DNA of 64,000 nucleotides, taken from Nepenthes gracilis. Its lineage: Eukaryota; Streptophyta; Magnoliopsida; Caryophyllales; Nepenthaceae. Below, piece by piece: positions 44,906 to 56,540 of this stretch (positions within the stretch are counted from its first letter, which is position 1; each line of letters opens with the position of its first letter). The DNA lies in the NCBI GenBank assembly GCA_033239525.1, contig BSYO01000020.1, positions 9,550,308 through 9,614,307 of the forward strand. Reading direction: 5' to 3'. The notes beneath the pieces were generated by a model. The model was not told where the DNA came from. It worked only from the letters and a program-made list of their open reading frames with translations, and made no database searches. Both the position numbers and the translations under genes were made by a program.

Positions 44906-45082
44906 TAAAAATAGTATAGTTATTCGTAAAGAATAGAATAGGATAGAGATAGAACAAAAATTGTTATTCCCATATTTAATTGTTGGAATAGAATAATGTA
45001 GGAATTAGTATTCCATTATTTGATTTGTAGAATAATATGAGGAATAAGATGTGAATAATAATAATAATAATAATAAAACGTA

Positions 45083-45113
<31 letters not shown>

Positions 45114-46440
45114 GTGAGAATTGTTATTCCCACATGAATGATGAAAATATTTATTTTTAGTTAAATTTGTAATCAAATGGAGGAATACATATTCCTAGGG
45201 AATATGAATTCTATTCTATCCTTATTTCCTCCAACCAAATGTAGAGTCAAGGAATAGCCTTCGTTCGAAGCACCTGATTTCTTCATTCTAAAATTTACAC
45301 CGGTTCTTCACTATACGACTGGTCTTCTGACATGGGTCAGGTCGTGCACATATTTCTAGAGTATGAATACGTGAAATACATTGTGCACTTCTGATAGATT
45401 AGGTGGCAATGCCAAGCAGTAAACACTTCCCCGATCTTCTCCAAGATTTCAAAAGGGCTAATGAATCGTGGCTTCAGTTTGCCTTTCAACCCAAATCGAG
45501 TTGTCCCTTTTGATGGCGATACATTTAAAAAAACATAATCACCAACAGCAAAGTATAAGTCTGATCTCCTTCGATCCACATAGCTCTTATGTCTACTCTA
45601 AGCCGTCTTCAATTTCTCGTGGATTGTCTTAATCTTGTCAAATGTCTCCCTAATAACTTCTGGGCCAAGAAGTTGTCTATCATCGTGTTTCTCCCAATGA
45701 ATTAGAGATTAGCATTTTCACCCATATAAAGCTTCAAACGATGTCATTCCAATGCTAGTCTAGTAACTATTATTATAAGCGAATTCTACCAAGACTAAAT
45801 GGTCATCTTTGTTACCCTTTATTTCTAGCACTGTTACCCTTAACATATTCTCCAAATTTTGAATAGTATATTCTGATTGTCCATCCATTTGGGGATGATA
45901 TGTTGTGCTAAACTTCAAGTTTATTTTCAATTCTCGATGCAAACTTTTTTAAAGATTTGGAAATGAATCTAGGTTCTCAATCAAAAACAATTAATATTGG
46001 CACTCCATGGAGCCTGACAATCTCATTGGTGTACAACTGTGCCAATCAATTACGAGAGTATGTCGTCTGAATTGTCAAGAAATGAGCTGATTTGGTCAGC
46101 CAATCAATAATAACCCAGATGGCATCATGATTTCTGGGCGTTCTTGGCAATCCCAATACAAAATTCATAGTAATCTCCTCCCATTTCCAACTAGAAATTG
46201 ATAGTGGCTGTAATAAGCAAGATGGCTTCTTCCGCTTAGCCTTTAGCTGCTGGCATATGAAATATCTTCCCACAAAAGCTGTAATCTCCCTCTTCATGTT
46301 TCTCCACTAGAATAACTTTCTCAGTTCTTGGTATATCTTATTAATTTTAGGGTGAATGGTATACTTGGAGCGATGAGCCTCTTTCAAAATCTCTTTTTTC
46401 AACTCCATATTATTCGGTATACATATTCGATCTCGAAATC
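44550..46440 (-). pseudogene. Element G1 integrase and chromodomain
   Basis: Minus strand. The N-domain ends MKREITAFVGRYFICQQLKAK near 46230-46297. The core has IWVIIDWLTKS. The SDRDPRF region is broken (FD, stop, EPRF near 45965), but DGQSEYTIQ keeps its Glu near 45880. LVEFAYNNSY, RRSDLYFAVGDYVFLNVSP and GPY/F-like text follow. The chromodomain reads RNQVLRTKAIP up to 45253, is cut by a MITE, and resumes PLVKVLWRNHSQENATWECEDEI at 44686, ending YPHLFL. Multiple stops and shifts. The upstream part continues past solo LTR B2 at 48508 (FSIHTDGILRFRDRICIPNN reads across). Confidence 0.8.
44687..45244. mobile_element. hAT-like MITE with internal duplication
   Basis: 558-bp non-coding insert splitting the G1 chromodomain. 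Imperfect terminal inverted repeats: left TACGTTTGATTG...GAAATAAGG, right end reversed CTACATTTGGTTG...GGAAATAAGG. Flanking 8-mers ACTAATGG and AGTCAAGG agree at five of eight, at exactly the position where the reading frame must be rejoined. An 8-bp duplication suggests hAT, but the superfamily is not certain. The inside is a tandem duplication of about 190 bp (44728 and 44920) with (AAT)n runs. Confidence 0.7.
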
Positions 46441-48507
46441 TATGAGATCCCAATCCTAGAATATGATAATTATGAAATAATTATGTGAATAAAAATTATG
46501 TTTGGGTTTAAAGATAGTGAAAATTTTGATATTGAAGTAAAATGATGCGAATGGGCCAAGGGAGCGCAGGGCGCTCGAGTAGTCTCGAGTGCAAAAATGC
46601 AAAAGTTATGCTCAAGGGTGCGCCCGAGGTAAGGCAGGAGCGGTCCCAATTACGAGCAGTGCGCTCGAGCGCTATTTTGCGAGAATGGGCGCTCGAGGGC
46701 CGGTCACATGGACCCGCACATGACTTCTGTTCTTCGTATTTTAAAAGGAAAATTTGGGTGATTGAGGGCTACATTTCTGCAAGCCCTCGACAGAACCGAA
46801 GGAGAGAAGAGAGGAAGGAGAGGGAAGAGAAAAGAAAAGGAAAAAATCTGCCATTCAACTCCGATTAGAGTAATGGTAACTATAGATCGAGTTCAGACAG
46901 GTATACTTTGGACATTATTTACTATTTTTACACTATTTTAATATCTCAAAATTGGTATTTAAGCTTTAAATCCATGGTTCTACGTGTTTACTGTAACTAA
47001 TATATGTTTCTCCTAATTAATCAGACAGATTATGTGTTTACTAGTATATATTGCTAAATATGCCTTCAATTTCATGTAAATACATGTGTTCGGTGTTCGT
47101 ATATCATCCAAAAGTTTTAATGAAACCCTAAGTACAAAAATGAAGGGATTTAATTGTTTTAATTCAAAATTTCTATTATGTAAAAGTTAATCTGTAACGA
47201 GATAAAACCCCTGCTACAATTTGTATCTGAAAAATTTACAAGGTACTGTACTATTAAATTTTTGTGAATTTTTGAAGCTAAATTGAAGGGTTAACGGTGA
47301 TATTTTTTATTGATTTCTGAATCCTGATTAGATATAAGTTAAGAAAAATATTTCTGATACTGTTAATTAGGACCCGGAACTGATATACAGTCAGGTTAAG
47401 TTCTCTAGCATGCCTTAAAACGTTATGGTGGTAATTAATGATAACTCTATCCATAAAGTTATATGTGGTCCGCTTTTTCATGGGACTTGACCTAGAGAGT
47501 TGTTACTGTTACTAATTGGCATTACTGTACCAAATTTTGCTAGAAGGGATGTCCCACAGGAAAGGACAATTGATACTGGCCTTGGATTGTGTAGAGTGAA
47601 TGCAATCTATCATCGATTATTCACCACCTCTACTCGTAAGGTCTATAGGTTGGGTTAATTACTGATAGAAAAGGAGTTTTCTATAATTTATAGAGTTGAG
47701 ACCGATTTCTATTTTCTGAAGCATATTTTATCAAATTATTATTAACAAAACATGATTACACTGATTCTGATTTCCAAAGCTTAATTATTATTGAATCATG
47801 CTTTCTCTACTTTTCATGCACTATTCTGTCCCTGAACATTTTTATACTATAGTATATCTATATAACTGTTCTGTATAATCGGATTTACTGCATGTCTGCA
47901 TGTACCTTGTTAGATTTTAACTCACTGTTTTACCTTTTTTTTTTCCTCCAAATGAGACAGTAGAACTTGTACCAGACAAGAAGGAATAGCTAGAGCATAA
48001 TCTTAAAACCTTGGGAGATCTAAAGTATTTTGGAGATCTTGAAAAGAGACAGTTGAATTATAAAGACCTGATTTTTTATATATGATTTTGTATATGGATC
48101 TTATGTATATGGATTCTTGTATATAGAATGTATGTGATACATGTGATGAAATAGAAAATTATGCTTTCACAAGTTTATAGTTCTACTTTTGCTATATGTT
48201 TTCTGGATTCTGTACAGGTCTTAATTGGCATCTCAATTCTGAATTGTTAATATAGTGGACAGGAAAGTGAAATGTAAGCCGTAGGGATTTGTACGGCGTC
48301 GGTGATCCTATGTCTAAAATGAGAATTCCTGTTGATGGATATTATAATGGTATTCTCTATATCTGCAGGTTTTTGTATTTTTATTTAGTCTAATTTTAGA
48401 GAAAACTCTATCAGTTTTCTCTTAGAACTTTAAGTTGCTAATTGGGCTTAGATTCTATTTTCTATTAATGACGGAATAATCTGAGAAAAAAAAACTGTTA
48501 TGTTACA
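46441..48507 (+). repeat. Solo LTR B2 inserted in G1 pol
   Basis: TATGAGATCCC to TTATGTTACA, 2067 bp, with a perfect 5-bp duplication AAATC (46436-46440 and 48508-48512). Same family as B1. GC-rich island with GGGCGCTCGAGTAG, GCGCTCGAGCGC and GGGCGCTCGAGGG at 46560-46710, GA tract at 46800-46845, conserved block at 48214-48234. Confidence 0.9.
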
Positions 48508-49190
48508 AAATCTTAGGATTCCATCGGTGTGAATGCTAAAATCAGCTCTGGAGTCTCTATTCAAGTTTCTGGCAATACTCATCAAAAATAGATCTTTCGC
48601 TTGCTCCTCTTTTTTCTTCTTCAGTATCTTAGGCTGAATTTGAAAATATGTCAATATCATTTGGTTGCACTGCACATAATGTTGGATGTTGCAATGCTTC
48701 ATTCTATCCAACATCTCCATTTCCTTTATCTGCAATCTTGCTAAGAAACTCGTTTGGCGACTTAGAGTATCAGCTACAATGTTAGCTTTTCCAAATTAAT
48801 ACTGAAATTTGTAATCATAATCCTTTAGAAAATAAATCCATTTCTACTGTCTCATGTTCAATTCCTTCTAAAAGAATAAGTATTTAAGACTCTTATGATC
48901 GGAGTATACTATAAATTTTTCTCCATACAAATAATGCCACCTAATCTTTAAAGCAAATATAATAGTAGTCAATTCCAGATGATGGGTTGGATAGTTTTTT
49001 TCATGAACTTTCAGTTGTCTAGACCTATAGGTTACTACCTTCTCATGCTGCATCAAGACACATCCCAATCCAATTTTGAATGCATTGTAATAGACAACAA
49101 ATCTCCCAAACCCTTCAGGAATGGTAAAAATAGGAGCAGCGGTTAATCGCTTCTTCAACTCCTAGAAACTACACTCACGTTCCTCGGTCC
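48508..49190 (-). pseudogene. Element G1 RNase H and integrase linker
   Basis: Minus strand. [36 protein letters not shown] begins near 49158. The first acidic residue (CDA in relatives) is Asn, [22 protein letters not shown] and [18 protein letters not shown] follow with their acids kept. LNMRQxxW, then the linker MLDRMKHCNIQHYVQCNQMILTYFQIQP to the B2 insertion. One stop near 48870. Confidence 0.8.
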
Positions 49191-50355
49191 ATTCAAATTT
49201 GACTTCTTTCTTTATAAGTTGTGTCAAGGGTATAACAATCCTGGAAAAATTCTCCACAAATCATTGGTAATATCCTGCCATGCCAAGGAAGCTGTAGATT
49301 TCGGTTACAGTTGTAGGTAGTCTCCAACAAGTGACAGCCTTGACCTTTTTCAAATCAACCAAAATTCCTCCCTAAGAGATCACAAGACCCAGATATATTA
49401 CTTCTCCAAGCCAAAATTTATATTTCTTCAATTTAGTGAACAACTTCTATTCTCTCAAAATTTGTAGCACGATTTTTAGATGCACCTCGTTCTCCTCATA
49501 GCTCTTGGAATAAATTAGAATATCATCAACGAATACAACCACAAACTTATCCAGATAAGGTTGAAAAATCTAGTTCATCAAGTCCATCAATGCTGCAAGG
49601 GTGTTGGTTAGTCCAAATGGTATGACCAGATATTCATAATGGCCATACCTTGTTTGGAAATCAGTCTTGGACACATCTTCCTGCTTAATCCGCAACTGAT
49701 GATATCCTAATCAAAGATAGATCTTAGAGAATACTCGGATCCCTTGTAGCTAATCGAATAGATCATCAATGTGCGGCAGTGGATATTTATTTTTTATCTT
49801 GATTTTATTAAACTCACGATAATTAATACATAGTTGTAGGGTCCCGCCCTTCTTTTTCACAAACAGAATAGGTGCACTCCAAGGAGGTACATTAGGTCTA
49901 ATGAAACCCTTATCTAATAACTCTTACTGCTACTACTTGAACTCCTAGAATTCAGCAGGTGCCATCCTGTATGGTGCCTTAGAAATAGGACCAGATCTAG
50001 CGATAAGCTCAATTTTGAATTCAATCTCCTAGTGTGGTGGTAAGCCAGGCAAATCTTCTAGGAAAACATCTTCAAATTCATGCACCACTGGTATCTCTTT
50101 TGCCTGCACATCATGGCTCCCAATTGTGCTGGCATAGGCTAAATAAGCTTGACACCGGCTTTGGATCAAATGTTAAGCATGAAGAGCCAAAATTAAATAA
50201 GGCATTTTCTGGCGCTTATGCCCATGAATATGGAATGCTTTATGTCCCAAAATAGCAAAATGGACCTACTTATGGAAGTAGTCAATACTAGCATGATTGC
50301 TCGTCAACCAATCTATGCTTATAATTACGTCAAAATTGTCCATCTCAAGCAAAAT
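49191..50355 (-). pseudogene. Element G1 reverse transcriptase and protease end
   Basis: Minus strand, upstream of RNase [21 protein letters not shown] near 49503-49560 has the FVDD catalytic pair. Upstream are [15 protein letters not shown] type text (49590-49650), [21 protein letters not shown] (near 49800-49850) and the RT entry ISKAPYRMAPAEF near 49940-50000. EFEDVF and ISIDWLTSNHASIDYFHK near 50290-50340 mark the protease end. Then Q interrupts. Many stops and several shifts. Confidence 0.75.
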
Positions 50356-51587
50356 TGTGACGGCCCGTACTTTATTACACATATAAAGTCGCTGTCAGGT
50401 CTTAAAAAGATAAATAATAAATATGGACATAAAAATTTTTCCTTTTCTTTTACACAGGATTCTTGAGGCCGAACCACACGAGTTGGCCTTCCGATAATTT
50501 CCACCCGTACTTTATCTTGCCTGGGTTTCTACTTCTTTGCCTTGATGTTTTTGGCCTTCTGTTACCAACAACTCTATTACGTGTCTCCTTTTCATTCTTC
50601 TTGTCCTTATTTATAGGCCTTGAATCTGATAACCGCCATTAATGATTGGCAGTATAGGGAAAATGTTTCTTATTAATGGTGACCATTATTAATGATTGGT
50701 AGTACAGGGGAAATGTTTCTTCATTAATGATTAGCAACTCCAAGGGGAATGTTTCATCCTTTATGGCGTTTACATTTCCACAGAGTTTATTAATTGCCAG
50801 TTAACTGAACCTATCTGGATTTAGATTGAATGCTATTAATTCCTGGTTATCTGAACTTAGTAGGATTTAACTTTCTTATGTAAACACATTAAATTCCAGG
50901 TTAATTAAACTTAGCAGGACTTAACTTTCTCATGTAAACACATTAAATGCCTGGTTAACTTAACAGAATTTAGATTTCCCATTTAATCATATTTCGGTCA
51001 ACTACCGTTGTTGACCGGATTACTCTTACACGACTTCCGGTCAACACTTGTTGACCAGATCATCAATAACGACTTTCTTTCCACAATTCCACTTCGGCCT
51101 CACTAACCACAATGCTACTTCGGCCTCCACAAAGCCACTCCGGTCTTCAAGTCACTTCGGCCTTTCATTCATATAATGTACTCCGGCCATCAATGGAACA
51201 AAACCGGATTTCAGAACATGTTCAAGGCCGGTTTGATTTTCTTTCTTAGAGTGGCTAGACTGGATTCTCAAGAATGAAGCCGGACTTGTTTTGCATCAAA
51301 GGGAATCCGGACTTCTTTTCATCAAGGAAATCTGGACTTCTTTGCCAGACTTCTTTTCATCAAGAAAATCCGGACTTCTTTTCATCAAGAAAATCCGGAC
51401 TTCTTTGCCGGACTTGATTTTCATCAAGGAAATCCGGACTTCTTTTTCATCAAGTAAGGACCGAACTTCATTTCATCATAAGGCCGATTTACCTTTCTTA
51501 TTACATTTTCCGGTCAACTGGCGTTGACCGAATTATAAGGATTTGATGATTGGAAATTTCCTATGTTCAAAAATCTGAGTCGTTACA
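50356..51587 (-). repeat. Element Q 3' LTR with 1.4-kb internal deletion
   Basis: 1232 bp, TGTGACGGCCC to CGTTACA, against 2615 bp for the 5' LTR. The sequence equivalent to about 54202-55606 is missing after 50503. A short insert reading CCGTACTT lies at the joint. Tandem 'ccggacttctttgc' repeats at 51298-51460. Confidence 0.9.
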
Positions 51588-52850
51588 ATCTCCCCCACTT
51601 ATAGAAATTTCGTCCTCGAAATTTTAAATAAAGTTACTAACCTTGCAAAATAGGGATATTTGTTTCGAATCTTTTTCTCTCGTTCCCAAGTCGCCTCTAC
51701 GAGTGAGTGATTCTTTCCAGAGCACCTTTATTAGAGAGATTGATTTGATGCGTAGTCTTGTTCCCTTTGATCCAAGATTTTTACCGGTTTCTCCGACTTT
51801 CATGAGCGACCTACAATAATGCTCGCCATTCTTCCAACTTTGAATCCAATGAACTTCCATTTCAGTTCATTCCAAGCTTTAAAAGAATTCGATCACAGGG
51901 ACCTTAACCTTACTCTTAAATCTCTGGGTTATAGTTTCACCATGCTTACGCTGCGCTACTCTGATTTAAACAGTTCTAGGATAGTCATATTATGAAGGCA
52001 AATCCCAAAATATTCATTCTTTGGCTATATTACAGTTATAACGATCACTCAAAGAATTAACATAACTTTAAACTATTACCCAAAATCTTAAGATCCCAAT
52101 TCAAGAACATGGCATCCTATCCCCCAATCATTTAGGCTTATTCATGATTCATCTTTCACATCTCCTATAAAAACATCCAAGCCCAAAAATTCGCAGCATA
52201 AATTTCCAACCTTAATGTCTGCTTTCTCAAAGAAAGCACAGGGGTTTACTTGCTCAACTTTTAAAACACGTCTGTCCACATGAGATATCATATGGTCATC
52301 CGTTTTAATGGTACAACTATTTTGGCTTTCAAAACTTTAGGTAATGACTATCTTCAAGGACAAAGCCATAAGTTTTCAAAGCAGATATTTTAATTACCAC
52401 TTCTGCCTTACATATGGTTAACACTAATCATGAACTTCTCCCCCACTGAAGCAAAGGTATGACTTTAACGTTCTCAACGACAATATATTCCACGGTAACC
52501 TACCAGACTCATTTGATTTCCAAAACTAATTACAAATTTCTCTAAGTCAGACGTCTCACTTGAATTGTAGTCCTCCAAGAATACTTGTCGGATTATTTAA
52601 TGACTTCGGTTATACCCAAGATGACCATAAGCTTTCAAGACACTAATCAGTCAACAGATAAGTCAACCTAATTCTCCTTCTATAATCATTCACAAATAAT
52701 CGCACGGCCGAAGCCCCTTAATGACCATAAAATAACTTTAAGATAATATACTAATTAATCTTAACTCAGATTCTCATTGAATATTTTATAGGAAGACGTC
52801 ATCAATCTCTTGATTCCCTGATCCATTTAAAATAGAAAGTGTACCTTCCA
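51588..52850 (-). other. Q spacer with chromodomain relic
   Basis: Polypurine tract (plus-strand atctcccccactt) at 51588. The minus strand then reads, going upstream, EREKKIRNKYPYF-type text, LIKVLWKE, ILDQREQDY and EKPVKIL (51640-51830), the chromodomain tail in broken frame. 51900-52850 has no coding signal. Parts align with O1 (52160-52400 with 11430-11690). It meets gag at EVVEG. Confidence 0.65.
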
Positions 52851-53869
52851 CTACCTCCGTAGAAGTTTTGGCCTCCTTTGCAGAAACAGCAAACACTTTA
52901 GCTGGAATAGGAGACTTAGATATTGGGGCTTGTTTGATGAGTGGGCAATTCTAATCATGTGTCCAGCCTGGCCACAGTTAAAACAGACTCCTAGCTTTTT
53001 ATAGCAAGGCTTCCCTTCATGTGATCTTCTGCAAAAATCACATGCATTATTAGCCGGAGTTCGGAAAATCTGTACTGATTGGTTCTGCTCCCCACTGGAA
53101 CTCGACGGTCTTGCTTTCTTAGAAGGACCTTCACTAATGCTGCCCCTTGAAGTCTGACAAAAGTCCTTTGTCTGAGCAATGATCCTCTCTCCAGCTCCTT
53201 CTCATAGATAACAGCCTTCTCGAGCACCTCTCCATGGGTGGCCAACGTCAGAGTTGAGAGATGCCTCCTAATATCATCCCTTAGTCCCTGAAAGAACCTC
53301 CTAGCATTCCTTTCCTGGTCTTCCACCATATAAGGAGCATAGCGAGATAACTCGATAAACTTTGCATCGTACTCCGTCACAGAGCGAGTACCATGCCTTA
53401 GGCGAAGGAATTCATCCTCTTTCTGTCCACGAAGATTAGCAGGGAAATATCTTTCTAAAAATGTTGCTTCAAATATTTCCCAACTGATATCCCGGTCTGG
53501 TACATTGAAAACTCTCTTCTGCATTTCCCACCAGTAGTGGGCCTCGCCCGTCAACTTATGGGTGGCATAAAGAACTATGTCTCCAGCAGGACACTTAATT
53601 ACCGTAAACACCTTCTTTAGTCGTTGGATCAAAGTGTCTACCTTCAACGGGTCAGGTTCCCCTGAGAATTCAGGAACTCGCTCGTTGGTAAAACGATCGT
53701 AGACTAACCTCTCCTGATGGACAGGAATTGGGGTAGTCACCGGAGTTGGTGGAGTTGGTGGAGCAAAAGCTTCTATGACTTCAACCATCTGATCTAGCAA
53801 GTTCAAGTATCTTGCCTCCTTATCCGGAGTGTTGTTAGTCCGTCCGGTTCGCCTTCCTCTGTTAGACAT
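52851..53869 (-). pseudogene. Element Q gag
   Basis: ATG at 53869 (MSNRGRRTGRTNNTPDKEARYL), preferred over an upstream in-frame ATG because it matches the family start. The frame is open for about 220 codons: VPEFSGEPDPLKVDTLIQRLKKVFTVI, HYWWEMQKRVF, LRLRHGTRSVTEYDAKFIELSRYAPYM, RRFFQGLRDDIRRHLSTL. At 53189-53196 an extra AG in GAGAGAGG shifts the frame. The proper tail is then read in another frame: AQTKDFCQTSRGSISEG and a full knuckle CFNCGQAGHMIR. A second 1-base loss follows, just before DCP. It ends at EVVEG. There are no nonsense codons apart from these shifts. Confidence 0.9.
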
Positions 53870-54042
53870 GACTTTAGTTGATTTTTGAAAAAACATTTTC
53901 GTCAGTCAACTAGTCAAGGGTAGCTATCACAATTTACTCCATCCAAAGCATAAGTAAAACTAACCCCCACCCTTTTCTGTAACTAATCTTATCCTAAATT
54001 TCGGTGTTGATTCAAATTGACCTAAAGCATCTCAGCTTTATT

Positions 54043-54053
54043 CTCTGATACCA
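54043..54053 (-). promoter_or_regulatory. Element Q primer-binding site (tRNA-iMet)
   Basis: Minus-strand TGGTATCAGAG, an exact match, two bases from the 5' LTR. Confidence 0.9.
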
Positions 54054-55017
54054 ACTGTGACGGCCCGTACTTTATTACACATATAAAGTCGCCATCAGGT
54101 CTTAAAAAGATAAATAATAAATATGGACATAAAAATTTTTCCTTTTCTTTTACACAGGATTCTTGAGGCCGAACCACATGAGTTGGCCTTCCGACAATTT
54201 CCACACCAGGCCGGCCAACATTTAGCCGGCCTTAAAATTCTGAGATGCTTACTAAACCCTTCAATACATTAACCATAAAGAAATCACAGAAACATACTGA
54301 CAATATCTATAAAGTCATAAATAGCGGAATCATTTTACAATTTTCTCAAAGCATCAAAAAGAAATAAAATTTAAGCTCTTCATTTAATCAGCTCCGGCCA
54401 ACCGAACTATTTGGCTACACCATAATGCTCTACTCAACTTCGTCCTTCATGAGCCTTTCGTCATCTGGAAATAACAAGAGTGAGCTACAAAGCCCAGCAA
54501 AATACTCACATGCAGAAAATAGAGAACATAAACATATATATATAAGCGAATTTAATTTAGCATACAAAAATCATCATGTCTTTTAGTTCGGAATATCCTT
54601 AGTCTTTTTCTTCTTGTCTTGTTTTCATGAAAACTCATAAAAACCATTGAAAATTCTTATCATCTTTAGGGACCGGACGGGAGCGGACAACATCGAGGAC
54701 GTGTTGTGTGTAACCCCACAACCTAAAGCCGTATCCCCTCATTATGCTCCCCGGGATAGGAGGTAATGCCTATAACCCGACATAGGGGGCCGTAGTCCAT
54801 AGTTCTTATGCCACCAGAAAGTCTCCTCCCGTGGCCCAGGAGGCAATCCTTGAGTGTCACTCCAATATCCTTCATCCATCTTTAACAGCAAGTTTAATGG
54901 AGACTCAGTTCATAGTTCTTGTCCTTTAATGGCCATGCATCATAGTCGAAAGTCGTAGAGTTCCACTTGCTATCTGTATTACATGCATTTTCATATAGCC
55001 TTGTTCTTTACTTCCTT

Positions 55018-55390
55018 AAGCCGGAGTTCTTTTCAAAGGCGGAGTTCTTTTACATCAAAACTGGAGTTCTTTTCAAAGGCGGAGTTCTTTTACACCAAAA
55101 CCAGAGTTCTAAAAACCGGAGTGATTTTTCTTTAAAATTCGGAGCTCTAAAACCGGAGTGATTTTCCTTCAAAGGACGGAGTACTTTTTCATCAAAAGGA
55201 CGGAGCTCCTTTTTCGTAAAAGGATGGAGTGCTTTTTCATCAAAGGACGGAACTCTTTTTCGTAAAAGGACGGAATGCTTTTTTTTCAAAAGACGGAACT
55301 CTTTTCTATAAAAGGACGGAGTACTTTTCTTCAAAAGACGGAGCTCTTTTCTGTAAAAGGACGGAGTACTTTTCTTCAAAAGTTAGAGGT
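55018..55390 (-). repeat. Degenerate repeat array in Q 5' LTR (about 21/42 bp)
   Basis: Repeats of 'ggacggagtactttttcatc' and 'ggacggagctcctttttcgt', about 21 bp each and paired in 42. Because the period is a multiple of three, a 109-codon minus-strand frame with a KKSTPSFYRKE motif is open by chance. I do not call it a gene. Confidence 0.8.
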
Positions 55391-56389
55391 TTTTTCAGAA
55401 ATTATCAGAGTTCATATAATTGGACAGATAATCATACAAAACCGAACATCTTAAAGTCTTTTCCTTAAACATGCACCGATCGACAAATACTCATACTTTA
55501 AGCATCAGATATGAAAAGAAAAGAATAAACATCATATAAGTTCATATAATATCAAATATACTAGCATAGAAATCATGCATAATCATGAGCTTGAAAACAG
55601 GGTGAGTATCTTGCCTGGGTTTCTACTTCTTTGCCTTGATGTTTTTGGCCTTCTGTTACCAGCAACTCTATTACGTGTCTCCTTCTCATTCTTCTAGTCC
55701 TTATTTATAGGCCTTGAATCTGATAACTACCATTAATGATTGGCAGTACAGGGAAAATGTTTCTTATTAATGGTGACCATTATTAATGATTGGTAGTACA
55801 GGAGAAATGTTTCTTCATTAATGATTGGCAACTCCAAGGGAATGTTTCATCATTTATGGCGTTTACATTCCCACAGAATTTATTAATTACCAGTTAACTG
55901 AACTTATCTGGATTTAGATTGAACACTATTAATTCCTAGTTTTCTGAACTTAGCAGGATTTAACTTTCTTATGTAAACACATTAAATTCCAGGCTAATTG
56001 AACTTACCAGGACTTAACTTTCTCATGTAAACGCATTAAATGCCTGGTTAACTTAACAGAATTTAGATTTCCCATTTAATCATATTTCGGTCAACTACCG
56101 CTGTTGACCGGATTACTCTTACATGACTTCCGGTCAACACTTGTTGATCGGATCATTAACAACGGCTTTCTTTCCACAATTCCACTTCAGCCTCACTAAC
56201 CACAATGCTACTCCGGCCTCCACAAAGCCACTCCGGTCTTCAAGTCACTTCAGCCTTTCATTCATATAATGTACTTCGGCCTTCAATGGAACAAAACTGG
56301 ATTTCAGAACATGTTCAAGGCCGGTTCGATTTTCTTTCTTAGAGTGGCTGGACTTGATTCTCAAGAATGAAGCCGGACTTGTTTTGCAT

Positions 56390-56540
56390 CAAAGGGAATC
56401 CGGACTTCTTTGCCGGACTTGATTTTCATCAAGGAAATCCGGACTTCTTTGCCGGACTTGATTTTCATCAAGGAAATCCAGACTTCTTTGCCGGACTTGA
56501 TTTTCATCAAGGAAATCCGGACTTCTTTTTTATCAAGTAA
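56390..56540 (-). repeat. 39-bp tandem repeat in Q 5' LTR
   Basis: Unit ccggacttctttgccggact followed by tgattttcatcaaggaaat, about 3.5 copies. The 3' LTR (51298-51460) carries a related but differently arranged set. Confidence 0.85.

Noticed and set aside
55050..55379. 109-codon minus-strand frame with repeated KKSTPSFYRKE
   Set aside because: It is a tandem DNA repeat of period divisible by three within an LTR, with no start context or known domain.
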